A stretch of DNA of 64,000 nucleotides from Pseudoduganella umbonata (GTDB taxonomy: Bacteria > Pseudomonadota > Gammaproteobacteria > Burkholderiales > Burkholderiaceae_D). The stretch spans positions 274,440-338,439 of the forward strand of contig NZ_JACHXS010000001.1 in NCBI RefSeq assembly GCF_014192225.1, read 5' to 3'. A model generated the notes under the pieces. It worked only from the letters and a program-made list of their open reading frames with translations. It was not told where the DNA came from and searched no databases. Shown here one piece after another: positions 29,427 to 38,597 of the stretch; within the stretch, counting starts at the first letter, position 1; each line of letters starts with the position of its first letter. The position numbers were made by a program, and so were the translations under genes.

Positions 29427-31094
29427 TCACGGGACCGGCAAGCCCTTCGGATCCGCGCAGTACGCCCGGCCGCGGTAGCCGAACCAGTCGACATCGGCAT
29501 GCAGGCCGCTGCCCGACATGTCCTGGCAGGCGATGCCGACGAAGGTGCCCGTGAAGTTGGGCTGGCCGGGCGCGTTGGCTTCGTCGGACAGGATGCTGGC
29601 GTCGAACTGTTGCGGCAGCCACTGCCATGGACGATCGCCGGCATCATCCTCATCGCCGGCCAACCGCCAGCCGAACAGCAGGCGTTCCTCGTCCACTTCC
29701 ACGCGCAGCTCCACCGGCCCGCTGGCCGGCAGCGGCACCGGCGCCGTGAAGGTATCGGTCTGCACGTGATTGGGCAGGCTGCTCATCACGCGCAGGTGCC
29801 GGCCGATGGTTTCGTCGTGCGTGATGTACAGGTAATGGAACTTGGCGGCGTTGTAATAACACACCAGTCCGGCCTGCTGCTGGTAGTGTTCCGGCGCGAA
29901 GTCGACCACCGTGGCCGCGCTGAAGCAGTGCGACTGCTGGCGCCGCGCCACCAGCGCCTGGCGGAACGTGCTGCCCAGGCTTTCGCGCCCGAACAGGCGC
30001 AGGTGGCCGGGCCGCGCGGCCAGCGAGAACAGCTCGTCGGGCCACGGCGTGCGCAGCCACTGGAAGTCCACCGGCAATGCGCCGCCGTCGAAGTGTTCGC
30101 GCACCGGCGCCGGCGCGAAGCGGTGCTCGGGCAGCCCGGGGGAGGGCGGCCGCAGTGCCGGCATGCCGTCGCCGTCCACGGTGCGCAGCCAGCCATCGTC
30201 GCCCCAGGCCATCGGCTGGATCGCGGTCTCGCGGCCCAGCGTGCAGGTGCCGCGGTTGCGAAGCGGTCGCCCGCACAGGTAGACCATCCAGGTCCTGCCG
30301 TCGGGGGTCTCGACCAGGTCGGCGTGGCCGGCACGCTGCAGTGCAGCATCCGGACGCTGGCGCGCACTGAGGATGGTCACGTCGGGATGCAGTTCATACG
30401 GCCCGTGCAGATTGCGCGAGCGCGCCATCGTCACGCCGTGGTTCCAGCCGGTGCCGCCCTCGGCGGTCAGCAGGTAATAATAGCCGTCGCGCCGGTACAG
30501 GTGAGGCGCCTCGGTGAGGCCGTGCGCGGTGCCGGGAAAGATGTTTTCGCGGCGCCCGACCAGGCGGCGTTCGGCCACCGAATACTCCTGCGCCACGATG
30601 CCGTTGAAGCGGTTGCCGCCCGGGCGGTGGTCCCACAGCTGGTTCAGCAGGTACTTGCGGCCGTCGGTGTCGTGGAACAGCGAGGGATCGAAACCGCTGC
30701 TGTTCAGGTACACGGGATCGGACCACGGTCCGTCGATGGACGGGCTGGTGACCAGGTAATTGTGGAAGTCGCGCAGCGACGCGCTGCCGGTGGCGCCGCC
30801 GGTCGACGTGCGGCCGTAGCGCTTGACGTCCGTATAGATCAGCCAGAACAGCCCGTCGGCATGCGTCAGGCAGGGCGCCCACACGCCGCAGGAGTCGGGC
30901 GCGCCCAGCATGTTCAGCTGGCTGGCGCGGGTCAGCGGGCGGCCCAGCAGGCGCCAGTTGACCAGGTCGCGCGAATGGTGGATCTGCACGCCCGGATACC
31001 ACTCGAAGGTGGATGTGGCGATGTAATAGTCGTCGCCCACCCGCACGATGGACGGATCGGGATTGAAGCCGGGAAGGATGGGATTCTGGATCAT
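29427..31094 (-). CDS. Glycoside hydrolase family 43 beta-xylosidase-type enzyme
   Basis: Five-bladed propeller GH43 enzyme, 555 aa, without a signal peptide, so probably cytoplasmic and acting on imported oligosaccharides. Catalytic residues fit the family: base D13 in NPDPSIVRV, pKa modulator D136 in SGFDPSLF, and acid E195 in LTEAPHLY. The C-terminal 200 residues are the concanavalin-like domain of XynB-type enzymes (TGTFVGIACQDMSG...DWFGYRG). Xylan- or arabinan-derived oligosaccharides are the expected substrates. The ATG overlaps the stop of the upstream transporter gene (ATGA), so uptake and cleavage are coupled. Confidence 0.92.
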   Translation of the reverse strand: MIQNPILPGFNPDPSIVRVGDDYYIATSTFEWYPGVQIHHSRDLVNWRLLGRPLTRASQLNMLGAPDSCGVWAPCLTHADGLFWLIYTDVKRYGRTSTGGATGSASLRDFHNYLVTSPSIDGPWSDPVYLNSSGFDPSLFHDTDGRKYLLNQLWDHRPGGNRFNGIVAQEYSVAERRLVGRRENIFPGTAHGLTEAPHLYRRDGYYYLLTAEGGTGWNHGVTMARSRNLHGPYELHPDVTILSARQRPDAALQRAGHADLVETPDGRTWMVYLCGRPLRNRGTCTLGRETAIQPMAWGDDGWLRTVDGDGMPALRPPSPGLPEHRFAPAPVREHFDGGALPVDFQWLRTPWPDELFSLAARPGHLRLFGRESLGSTFRQALVARRQQSHCFSAATVVDFAPEHYQQQAGLVCYYNAAKFHYLYITHDETIGRHLRVMSSLPNHVQTDTFTAPVPLPASGPVELRVEVDEERLLFGWRLAGDEDDAGDRPWQWLPQQFDASILSDEANAPGQPNFTGTFVGIACQDMSGSGLHADVDWFGYRGRAYCADPKGLPVP

Positions 31095-32365
31095 GCTTTG
31101 GGTTCGGTGGCGGGTTGCGGCGCGTTTTCGCGCACGAGGATCCACAGCAGCGCGGCGGCCAGCAGGTCGAGCACGGCCAGGCTGACGAAGAACGGCGTGT
31201 AGCCGACGCTGGCCATCAGGCCGCCGATCAGCAGCGAGAAGATCAGCAGGCCCAGGTTGCCGAACGTGCCGCACATGCCGGCCACGGTGGCTACCTCGTT
31301 GCGCTTGAACAGGTCTGACGACATCGTGATGACGGTGACCGACAGCGTCTGGTGCGCGAAACCGGCAAGGCTGAGCAGGGCGATCGCCGCATATGGGCTT
31401 TCCACGTAGCCGACGAAGGCCACGCCCATCATCATGCAGGCGCCCACGGTGAAGGCGCCGCGGCGCGCATTGATCAGGCGTACGCCGCGCTTTTGCAGCC
31501 ACAGCACGACGAGCGGGCCGAACATGCAGCCCAGGTCCGCCGCCAGGAACGGCAGCCAGGCGAACATGGCGATCTGCGCCAGGTCGAAGCCGCGCACCGT
31601 GGTGAGGTACAGCGGCACCCAGAACGCCAGCGTGCCCCAGGCCGGGTCGGCCAGGAAGCGAGGCAGCGCGATGCCCCAGAAATTGCGCACCTTCAAAATG
31701 CTGAGAACCGACGGCCGCGTGCCGTCGCCCTTCAGGTGCTGCTCCTGGCCGGCGGCGATGTGCTCCGCCTCGGCGGCCGCCAGGCGGCGGTGGCGCGCCG
31801 GCGCGTCGTACAGCAGCAGCCATGCGGCCACCCAGACCAGCCCGAGCGCGCCGGTGATCACGAACGCCGACTGCCAGTTGTAGTGCAGGATCGCCCACAC
31901 CACCAGCGGCGGCGCCAGCATCGAGCCGAACGAGGCGCCGATATTGAAGATGCCGCCGGCCAGCCCGCGCTCCTTCGCCGGGAACCACTCCGATACGGCC
32001 TTCATGCCGGCCGGATTGGCCGAGCCCTCGGCCAGCCCCAGCAAACCGCGCAGGAAGGCCAGCGTCTGCCAGTTGGTGGCCATGCCGTGGGCCATGCAGA
32101 TCAGCGACCAGGCCGTGGCGAACATCGCGAAGCCGTACTTCAGGCCGATCACGTCGAGCACGTAGCCGCACAGCGGCTGCAGCATGATCGCGCCCTGGAA
32201 GGCCGCGGTGATGTATGAATATTCCTGGGTCGTGATGTTCAGGTCGGTGAGCAGCGTCGGCGCGGCCACGGCCAGCGTGCTCCGCGTCAGGTAATTGATG
32301 ACGGCGCCCAGCATGACCAGTCCGATCATCCACCAGCGCAGTCCCCGTATTTTTTTAGCGATCAT
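31091..32365 (-). CDS. MFS transporter, ExuT/hexuronate-like
   Basis: Twelve-helix major facilitator of 424 aa. The sequence pattern (NYLTRSTLAVAAPTLLTDL, GYVLDVIGLKYGF, RGLLGLAEGSANPAGMKAVSEWFPAKERG) is that of the anion:cation symporter family that carries hexuronates and related sugar acids. Start at 32365 (MIAKKIRGLRWW) is chosen; the frame extends to 32521 but that part is atypical. The coupled GH43 gene suggests uptake of (glucurono)xylo-oligosaccharides or their products. The 154-bp divergent gap with SRAP holds facing TGGTA/TACCA half-sites (about 32430 and 32480) that might be an operator. Confidence 0.87.
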   Translation of the reverse strand: MIAKKIRGLRWWMIGLVMLGAVINYLTRSTLAVAAPTLLTDLNITTQEYSYITAAFQGAIMLQPLCGYVLDVIGLKYGFAMFATAWSLICMAHGMATNWQTLAFLRGLLGLAEGSANPAGMKAVSEWFPAKERGLAGGIFNIGASFGSMLAPPLVVWAILHYNWQSAFVITGALGLVWVAAWLLLYDAPARHRRLAAAEAEHIAAGQEQHLKGDGTRPSVLSILKVRNFWGIALPRFLADPAWGTLAFWVPLYLTTVRGFDLAQIAMFAWLPFLAADLGCMFGPLVVLWLQKRGVRLINARRGAFTVGACMMMGVAFVGYVESPYAAIALLSLAGFAHQTLSVTVITMSSDLFKRNEVATVAGMCGTFGNLGLLIFSLLIGGLMASVGYTPFFVSLAVLDLLAAALLWILVRENAPQPATEPKA

Positions 32366-32519
32366 GTTTGCGCAATCATTCGAGATGGACCGCAACAATA
32401 GCATAGCGAAAGGCAAAAAGGTCACCCCAGCTGGTAGCGCAATCGATGATGCATGGCACCATTTTCGATGATGTTTGTTACCATTCAGCCCGCTAGCGAG
32501 AGTGGAGGAAAACGGCGCC

Positions 32520-33203
32520 ATGTGCGTGAACTATGTAACGGTGAAAAGGGACAGCCTGGCGCGCTTTGCTGCCTTGGACCAGCGGGTGCCGTTCGCCCCG
32601 CGCGGCGAGTGGGAACATGAGGTGTGGCAGGATTACGCGGCGCCGATCGTCGTCGCCGCACCGCAGGGGCGCGATCGCCGCTGCCTCGTGGCGAGCTACG
32701 GCATGGTGCCGCAGCACCGGCTGGCGCCGGGCAGCCGCGCGTATTCGACGATGAACGCGCGCAGCGAGACCGTAGCGGAACTGGCCAGCTACCGCGATGC
32801 GTGGGCGCGTTTCCGGTTTTGCCTGGTGCCGATGGAACGCTGGTTCGAACCGAACTACGAGAGCGGCCGGCACCAGCGCTGGTCGATCGGCCGCGCCGAC
32901 GGCGCGCCGCTGGCCGTGGCCGGCCTGTGGCGCGCCTGGGAAGAGCCGGACGGGCGGCGCGTCTGCTCGTTCACGCAGCTGACCGTGAACGCCGATGCGC
33001 ACCCGCTGCTGTCGCGCTTCCACCGCCCCGGCGACGAAAAGCGCGCGCTGGTGCCGCTGGCGCCCGAGCACTGGGACGCGTGGCTGCATTGCCGCGACCC
33101 GGATGCAGCGCGCCGCATGCTGGTGCTGCCGGAAGAGGGCCTGCTGACGGCCGGGCCGGAGCCGCTGGCCGGCACGGCCGATCCGCAGCCGGGACTGTTC
33201 TAG
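32520..33203 (+). CDS. SRAP (HMCES/YedK-type) DNA-protein crosslink protein
   Basis: SRAP-domain protein that covalently traps abasic sites in single-stranded DNA through Cys2. 227 aa. The catalytic Cys follows the initiator Met (MCVNY), which fixes the start; Asn in STMNARSET, Glu in the PMERWFEP region and His in ADAHPLLSRFH match the active-site set. GGAGG lies upstream. The stop codon TAG (33201-33203) lies within the 8-bp target duplication of the insertion sequence, so the IS landed exactly at the gene end without altering the protein. It is divergent from the MFS/GH43 pair. Confidence 0.92.
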   Translation: MCVNYVTVKRDSLARFAALDQRVPFAPRGEWEHEVWQDYAAPIVVAAPQGRDRRCLVASYGMVPQHRLAPGSRAYSTMNARSETVAELASYRDAWARFRFCLVPMERWFEPNYESGRHQRWSIGRADGAPLAVAGLWRAWEEPDGRRVCSFTQLTVNADAHPLLSRFHRPGDEKRALVPLAPEHWDAWLHCRDPDAARRMLVLPEEGLLTAGPEPLAGTADPQPGLF

Positions 33204-33205
33204 AA
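33198..33205. repeat. Left target-site duplication of the IS
   Basis: TTCTAGAA, itself a palindrome, identical to 34303-34310. Eight bases is the duplication size expected of the IS1595 family. Confidence 0.85.
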
Positions 33206-34302
33206 GGCGCTGTTACCCGATCCTGTGGAAGTTTCGCCAGGTCATCAAGAAAGAGAGTCATTGCCGCGCAGTGCTGCGATCAGGCAATCCCCCGGAGCCA
33301 ACCAGCGCTGCCCGTCGAGGCCATGGCGCCAGCCCAGGTAGTTCGGCAGGTATTTGCTCGCCACGCCATTGAAGCGCGACAGCCAGCCATGAAAACGGCT
33401 GTGATAGCCATTCACATGTTGCAGGTGGATGGCGCCGCGGGTGCGCACTCCCGCCCTGAGATTGACAGCTTCATGCAGGATGCCGGCACGGCGCGCGAAT
33501 GTGGTGTAAGCGGCAGCGCTGTCCGACACCAGCAAGACATCAGCGGCCAGTATTGGGGTCAGGTGGTGCGCCAGCTGCCGCGCCGTGACCGGGCCTCGGC
33601 CGCAGACGAAATCCCGGGTTTTGCCATCACGGTCGCGTGCCACGAGAATGCAGTCGAGTTCCTTGGAGATGCCGCGCCGCCTGGCCTTGCCGCCACGCCG
33701 GCGCGCGGGCCGGTCCAGGTGCCGGTTGCCTTTTTGCGATTCGAGCAGATAGGTCTCGTCCGCCTCGACAATGCCTTGCAGCCGGGGTGGCCGGTCGTGC
33801 CGTGCTGCGCCCATGAAACGATGGCGCCAGCGAAAGCTGGTATTGCGATGAATGCCCGTGGTATCGGCAGCGCCCCGGACCGTGCGCGAATCCAGCACCG
33901 CCTGCAGGAACAGCAGCCATTTGCCGCGCAGGCGCAGGAAAGCGAAGGGTGTGCCGGTCAACGCATTAAAGGTACGGTGGCACGTCACGCAGCGGTAGCG
34001 TTGCAGGCCGCCAGTGCTGCCGTGCCTATGGATACGGGTCGCCGCGCAATGCGGACAACGATCGCAGGGCCGGCCGAACTTCTCGATCAGTTCCAGGCAT
34101 GTCGCCAGTGACGAGGCCGACTCGAGCAGGGACCGCAATGTCGCCAGTTGAGCGCCGGAGAACCCGTCGAGTTGCCCGCGCAATCGTTCCAGCAAGCTGT
34201 TGAAAACGCCGTCGTGCATCGCCGCCTCCATCGTCAATACGATATGAGACAGCGATTGCGGCGAATTGTTCAGTTCACCCCACATGCTCGGGTGACTGCG
34301 CC
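33206..34302 (-). mobile_element. IS1595-family insertion sequence, 1097 bp
   Basis: Terminal inverted repeats begin GGCGCTGTTACCCGATC on the left and GGCGCAGTCACCCGAGC on the right (14 of 17 matching), and 8-bp TTCTAGAA duplications flank both ends. One full-length transposase gene lies within. Intact ends, duplication and ORF suggest a recent, possibly still mobile copy. Confidence 0.88.
33245..34219 (-). CDS. IS1595-family (ISXO2-like) transposase
   Basis: DDE-type transposase of 324 aa. The N-terminal zinc ribbon (CDRCPHCAATRIHRHG...YRCVTC) and the ISXO2-like catalytic core (VEADETYLL with the first acidic residue, DSAAAYTTFA, and the C-terminal HVNGYHSRFHGWLSRFNGVASKYL) place it in IS1595. 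Start at 34219 (MHDGVFNSLL) follows GGAGG at five bases; Met codons at 34231 and 34285 are alternatives. The long open form from 34378 would begin outside the element and is rejected. The frame is intact. Confidence 0.9.
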   Translation of the reverse strand: MHDGVFNSLLERLRGQLDGFSGAQLATLRSLLESASSLATCLELIEKFGRPCDRCPHCAATRIHRHGSTGGLQRYRCVTCHRTFNALTGTPFAFLRLRGKWLLFLQAVLDSRTVRGAADTTGIHRNTSFRWRHRFMGAARHDRPPRLQGIVEADETYLLESQKGNRHLDRPARRRGGKARRRGISKELDCILVARDRDGKTRDFVCGRGPVTARQLAHHLTPILAADVLLVSDSAAAYTTFARRAGILHEAVNLRAGVRTRGAIHLQHVNGYHSRFHGWLSRFNGVASKYLPNYLGWRHGLDGQRWLAPGDCLIAALRGNDSLS

Positions 34303-34310
34303 TTCTAGAA
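34303..34310. repeat. Right target-site duplication of the IS
   Basis: TTCTAGAA, matching 33198-33205. Immediately beyond is the former downstream flank of the SRAP gene. Confidence 0.85.
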
Positions 34311-34419
34311 CGGCTGACAAAATCGCGTTTTGAACCTTCCAGCAACAGCACCATGCGTTTCAGGGTGTCTCCGCACATTCCGGGCGAGCCCGATGACTTA
34401 GCTGTGCCATACTGGAACG

Positions 34420-34614
34420 ATGGAAAAACGTCGAGACAAGCTCACCGCACTCTACATTGACGCCGTTCTCAATGGCCAGCCAGGCTTTGAGCCGTCCCGC
34501 TGTCTGCAAGCGCTTCTCGACGTTGGAATCTCGCGGATCACCGCTGAACGCTTAGTTGCGCAAGAGAAAGTTCGGCGCCGGTCGCCGGCTTTGCCGCTGC
34601 CAACGGCAGAATAA
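34420..34614 (+). CDS. Small hypothetical protein
   Basis: A 64-aa ORF (MEKRRDKLTALYIDAVLNGQPGFEPSRCLQ...) with a balanced, helical composition unlike the Arg/Pro-rich shadow frames of this window. An extended -10-like TGCCATACT (34404-34412) lies just ahead of the ATG but no clear ribosome-binding site is seen. It is isolated between the IS and a convergent gene. I do not recognise it; it could be a remnant. Confidence 0.4.
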   Translation: MEKRRDKLTALYIDAVLNGQPGFEPSRCLQALLDVGISRITAERLVAQEKVRRRSPALPLPTAE

Positions 34615-34732
34615 CGAGCCCTGGCATCGAGAACATTCGCAAACAGTGGCAAGCCGCGCGCCTGCCAGCGTATGCAAATCAACTGAACTGATCGAAAGCT
34701 GTTTCAGGCATATAGTTCAGCCGTCCAGCGCT

Positions 34733-37501
34733 TCACGCCACCGTCTTCTCCAGCACCTTCCCCGTAAAGATCGCCAGGCAATCCGCCGCCGGCAGCGGCT
34801 CGCCGTACAGGTAGCCCTGGATTTCATCGCAGCCGTTGGCGCGCAGCGATGCCAGCTGGGCCGCATCCTCGACGCCCTCGGCAATGACGCGCAGGCCCAG
34901 GCTGTGCGCCAGCGCGATGACGGCGCGGGTAATGGCCAGGTCCTCGCTGTCGGCCGGCAGGTCGCGCACGAACGCGCGGTCGATCTTCAGCGCGTCGAGC
35001 GGGAAGCGCTTCAGGTACGACAGGCTGGAATAGCCGGTACCGAAATCGTCGATCGACAGGCCGATGCCGGCCGCCTTCAGCCGTAGCAGGATGCCTTCGG
35101 CCGCGGCCGGGTCGCTCATCAGCATCGATTCGGTCAGCTCGAACTCGAGCGCGGAGGGCGAAATGCCGGCGTCGCGCGTGGCTGCCAGGATCACGTCCAC
35201 CAGGTCGTCCTGCTGGAACTGGCGGGCCGACAGGTTCACCGCGACGGGCACCGGCGGCATGCCGGCATCGCGCCATGCGCGCACCTGTGCACAGACGGAA
35301 TGGATCACCCACGTGCCGACCGGCAGGATCATCCCTGTATCTTCGAGCACCGGCACGAATTCGGTGGGCTGCACCGGGCCGGCCGGGCCATTCCAGCGCA
35401 GCAGCGCCTCGAAGCCCGTCAGCCGGCCCGACGCGACGTCCTGCTTGGGCTGGTAAGCCAGCGTGAATTCGCCGGCGTCGAGCGCGCCGCGCAGTCCGGA
35501 TTCGAGCGCCACGCGGCGTGCCACGCGCGCATTCATCTCGCCCTGGAAGCGGCAGCCGCGCGCGCGGCCATGCTGCTTGGCGGCGTACATCGCGGTATCG
35601 GCATTGCGCACCAGGTCGTCGGCGGCGCTGCCATCGCGCGGCGCGCAGGCGATGCCGATACTGGCGCCGATGAACACCTGCTGGCCGTCCAGCACGAACG
35701 GGCGGTGCAGGCTGTCCACCAAGGCTTCGGCGCATGCGTCGGCCGCTTCGTCCGTAAAGCCGGGCGGGCAGATCACGGCGAATTCGTCGCCGCCCAGCCG
35801 CGCCACGAACGCGCGCCGCGGCAGCGCGGCCTGCAGCCGGTGCGTGGCCTCGACCAGCAGGGCGTCGCCGGCGGCGTGGCCCAGCGTGTCGTTGACGTTC
35901 TTGAAGTGGTCCAGGTCGATCACCAGCAGTTGCACCACGCCGCCATCGGCGATCGTCGTGGCCAGCCGGTCGCCGAAGGCGGCGCGGTTCGGCAGCGACG
36001 TCAGCGGATCGTGCGTGGCCAGGTAGCGCAGCTGCAGGCTGCTGTCGTGCCGCTCGACGGCGTTGGCGAACGTGCCCGCGAGGTTGTCGAGGAAATAGCG
36101 GTCGTGGTCGGTGAAGCCTTCCTCGGCGGGGCCCTGTACCGCCAGCACGCCGCGCGCCTCGCCCCAGCGCAGCGCCACCTCGGCGCGACCGGTGCCGCCG
36201 CCGGTGCCGGCATCCGCTTCCGCGCGTGCATCCGGGTGCAGCGGCGGCCACACCGCCACGCAGCGCTCGCCCGAATCGGCATGCTGCAACAGCGCCGCGC
36301 ATTCGGCCTGCAGGCCGACGGCGGCGGAGCGCACCAGCAGGCGGCACAGCGTATCGTAATCGGATTCCACCAGCGCGCAGCGTGCGAACGCGGCGGCCTG
36401 CTCGTGCTTGCGGGCATGGGCCAGCGCCAGCTGTTCGCTGCGGCGGCGGTCGGTGATGTCGATCTCGATGCAGATGTATTTCTCGACATTGCGCGCGGCA
36501 TCGAAGATCGGCACCACGGTGCGCCGGTGCCAGTGCGGGCGCCCGGCGCGGTCGGCCAGCCGTACCTCGCAGGTCAGCGTGGAGGCGCCATGCCGCCCGT
36601 GGCGGCGCGGTTCGAGCAGCTCGCCGATCTGGTCGATCGGCATCGTCAGCAGTTCCTCGCGGCTGTAGCCGGAAGCGGTCACGTAGCGGTCGTTGGCGGC
36701 GACGATGCGGCCGGACGGATCGAGCTCGCACACGCTGCAGGCTTCGTCGAGTGCGCTCTTGTGCTGGATCAGCGAGTCGATCAGCGTATCGATGCGCTGG
36801 TCGAAGCGGCTGCGGATGCTGTGCGTGATGCGGTCCACCGCGCGCATCGCCTGCTCGATTTCCAGTGGCGCGTCGCCGGAGCGGGCGGCGGCATCGGCGG
36901 CGCCGGAGGACAGGTCTTCCTCGTAGCGCTGCAACCGCGTGAGCTGGCCCAGCCAGCGGCGCAGCAGCCGGTGCATCGCGAACAGCGACAGCAGTACGCA
37001 TGCGGCCGCGAGCAGGGCCGCGTCGCGGATCATCTCCCACAGCCGCTGGGCAATCGCGGCCTCGTCGAAGGTCAGCCGCATCACGCCATAGTCGCGCCCG
37101 CCCACGGTGATCGGCCGGTTGACGTCGTACAGCTGGGCCGCCACCATGCCGACGATGGCGGCGGGGGGCGTACCGCCGTCGCGGGGCGGCGCTGCGATGC
37201 GCAGTGTGTGGCCGCCCACGTCGATGAACGCGGCGGCGCGGAACGGCGAATAGTGCAGCGTCTTGGCCAGCGTGCGCTGCACGGTCTCGTAGTCGCCGAC
37301 GACGACGCTGTCCTCGACGGCCAGCGATGCCACCTCGGCCAGCATGCCGGCGGTATCCTGCACGTCTTCGATCTCGCGCACGAACTGCAGGTGGTAATAG
37401 GTGCCCAGGCCCAGCACGAGGAAGCACAGCAGCGTGGCGCTGTACAGCGCGAGCATGCGGCCCCACAGCGTGCGCGGCGTCAGGTGGCGAAGGGGAGCCA
37501 T
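34733..37501 (-). CDS. Membrane PAS-GGDEF-EAL bifunctional cyclic-di-GMP protein
   Basis: Large signalling enzyme, 922 aa. Order: TM helix (residues 15-37), a periplasmic sensor of about 130 residues, second TM (about 165-185), HAMP-like linker, PAS (about 255-355), GAF-like region, GGDEF with intact RLGGDEFAV, then EAL with E698 in FEALLRW, TESMLM, IDDFGTGYSSL and AEGVE. Both catalytic domains look active, so it may make and break c-di-GMP depending on the signal. It begins two bases after the stop of the PhnD-like binding-protein gene, strongly suggesting that the periplasmic protein supplies its input. Confidence 0.9.
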   Translation of the reverse strand: MAPLRHLTPRTLWGRMLALYSATLLCFLVLGLGTYYHLQFVREIEDVQDTAGMLAEVASLAVEDSVVVGDYETVQRTLAKTLHYSPFRAAAFIDVGGHTLRIAAPPRDGGTPPAAIVGMVAAQLYDVNRPITVGGRDYGVMRLTFDEAAIAQRLWEMIRDAALLAAACVLLSLFAMHRLLRRWLGQLTRLQRYEEDLSSGAADAAARSGDAPLEIEQAMRAVDRITHSIRSRFDQRIDTLIDSLIQHKSALDEACSVCELDPSGRIVAANDRYVTASGYSREELLTMPIDQIGELLEPRRHGRHGASTLTCEVRLADRAGRPHWHRRTVVPIFDAARNVEKYICIEIDITDRRRSEQLALAHARKHEQAAAFARCALVESDYDTLCRLLVRSAAVGLQAECAALLQHADSGERCVAVWPPLHPDARAEADAGTGGGTGRAEVALRWGEARGVLAVQGPAEEGFTDHDRYFLDNLAGTFANAVERHDSSLQLRYLATHDPLTSLPNRAAFGDRLATTIADGGVVQLLVIDLDHFKNVNDTLGHAAGDALLVEATHRLQAALPRRAFVARLGGDEFAVICPPGFTDEAADACAEALVDSLHRPFVLDGQQVFIGASIGIACAPRDGSAADDLVRNADTAMYAAKQHGRARGCRFQGEMNARVARRVALESGLRGALDAGEFTLAYQPKQDVASGRLTGFEALLRWNGPAGPVQPTEFVPVLEDTGMILPVGTWVIHSVCAQVRAWRDAGMPPVPVAVNLSARQFQQDDLVDVILAATRDAGISPSALEFELTESMLMSDPAAAEGILLRLKAAGIGLSIDDFGTGYSSLSYLKRFPLDALKIDRAFVRDLPADSEDLAITRAVIALAHSLGLRVIAEGVEDAAQLASLRANGCDEIQGYLYGEPLPAADCLAIFTGKVLEKTVA

Positions 37502-37503
37502 CG

Positions 37504-38379
37504 TCAGCGCCGCTCGGCCGGAACGTGGCCGTAGAATTCGCGGTAGGACTCGTAGTCCGACTCGTCGGCCGGCACGAAGGAGAATGGCGCCGTCTTGACC
37601 AGCGCGGCGGCGTCGGCCAGCACCCGGCGTCCGCGCGGGTCATCGGCCATGGCGGTGAATGCGCGCGCCACGGCCTCCGCCGTGGCGGCCGGCACGCGCG
37701 GCGATACCATCAGTGCCAGGTCGTTGAACGGCGCCGATTGCCACAGCACGCGCAGCGGCGTGCGGTGGCGGTTGATGAACGAGGCGGTCAGCTGCGAATT
37801 GGCGCCGACGGCGCGCGCCTTGCCGCTGATGAGCTGGGCGAACGCGCCATCCATGTTGCCGCCGAAGACCACGTGGACGGGAATCCCGCGCCGCTGCAGT
37901 TCCGCATGGCTGACCTGGTAGGCAACCGTCGCCTCCGGGCCGGGAAATGCGACGTCGGCGTCGGCCAGGTCCTTCAGGTCGCGCACCGCGGAACCGGCCA
38001 GCGTGACGATCTGCGAGCGCACCGCCGCGCCGGTGCGGCGGGCCAGCACGCGCCAGCCCATCCGCGCGCGTTCCGGGGCGAACAGGTGATTCGTGAACGC
38101 GAAGTCCACTTCCTGGGCCAGCACGAAGCTGGTCGTATCGGCGGACGTGCGGCCCAGCTTCAGGCGCAGCGTGACGCCGCTGGCCTGCGACACGTAGTCG
38201 ATGATGGGATTCCAGTAACTGGCGGTTATCTGCACGTTGTGCTGGTTAACTGGCGAAAACTGGTAGACGGCTTCGCTGTCGGTCGCGGACGCGGACGCGG
38301 CAGGCGCAAGGCAGGCGGCCAGCAGCAAGGCGGCAAACGAGCGGGCCGCAAACAGGCCGGCGGTTCGGATCGGGTACAT
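37504..38379 (-). CDS. PhnD-like periplasmic phosphate/phosphonate-binding-type protein
   Basis: Secreted substrate-binding protein, 291 aa, with a signal peptide (LLAACLAPAASASA). The fold signature is that of PhnD/TRAP-type type-2 periplasmic proteins: a first lobe with FSPVNQHNVQITASYW, then DFAFTNHLF, DVAFPGPEATVAYQVSHAEL, and FGGNMDGAFAQLISGKARAVGANS. No ABC permease or ATPase is nearby. Instead the GGDEF-EAL gene follows two bases later, so it is inferred to be a sensory subunit for that enzyme, with a ligand I cannot name. The 300 bases upstream hold the GGTGTC-type hairpin at 38532-38597 and an AT-rich stretch. Confidence 0.85.
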   Translation of the reverse strand: MYPIRTAGLFAARSFAALLLAACLAPAASASATDSEAVYQFSPVNQHNVQITASYWNPIIDYVSQASGVTLRLKLGRTSADTTSFVLAQEVDFAFTNHLFAPERARMGWRVLARRTGAAVRSQIVTLAGSAVRDLKDLADADVAFPGPEATVAYQVSHAELQRRGIPVHVVFGGNMDGAFAQLISGKARAVGANSQLTASFINRHRTPLRVLWQSAPFNDLALMVSPRVPAATAEAVARAFTAMADDPRGRRVLADAAALVKTAPFSFVPADESDYESYREFYGHVPAERR

Positions 38380-38531
38380 CCAGGCTCCATCGAGGGCGCG
38401 TCAGGCAACGCGGTGCGTCCGCCAGATCGGCGACGGTCGGCATTTTAGCGCAAAAAAATATCGGTTGAGCAATAACTGAAAATTAATAAGTTTTAATAAA
38501 GACAATCTTGCACCCTCGCCACAATCCAGTC

Positions 38532-38597
38532 AAAACCGGTGACAGACACCAGTTTTTTGGAAACATTTCAAATTAACCGGTGTCTGTCACCGGTTTT
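38532..38597. repeat. GGTGTC-type palindrome, locus 2 (long inverted repeat)
   Basis: A perfect 19-bp inverted repeat (38532-38550 with 38579-38597) separated by 28 bases and built on AAAACCGGTGACAGACACC. The right arm ends in TTTTT, so it could terminate transcription. It lies in the 346-bp gap between the PhnD-like gene and the XRE-like gene; the rest of that gap (38440-38520 and 38600-38660) is AT-rich without recognisable features. Confidence 0.8.

Noticed and set aside
32430-32490. UxuR/ExuR-type operator upstream of the MFS/GH43 pair
   Set aside because: Only weak facing TGGTA/TACCA half-sites at a loose distance; too degenerate to list as a feature.
32971-33261. 96-aa minus-strand frame across the SRAP 3' end
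   Set aside because: Antisense, Arg/Pro/Ala-rich, and spans the IS boundary, so it cannot be ancestral.
33245-34378. Transposase start at 34378
   Set aside because: It lies outside the right terminal repeat (34302) and duplication. The 34219 start has a GGAGG site inside the element.
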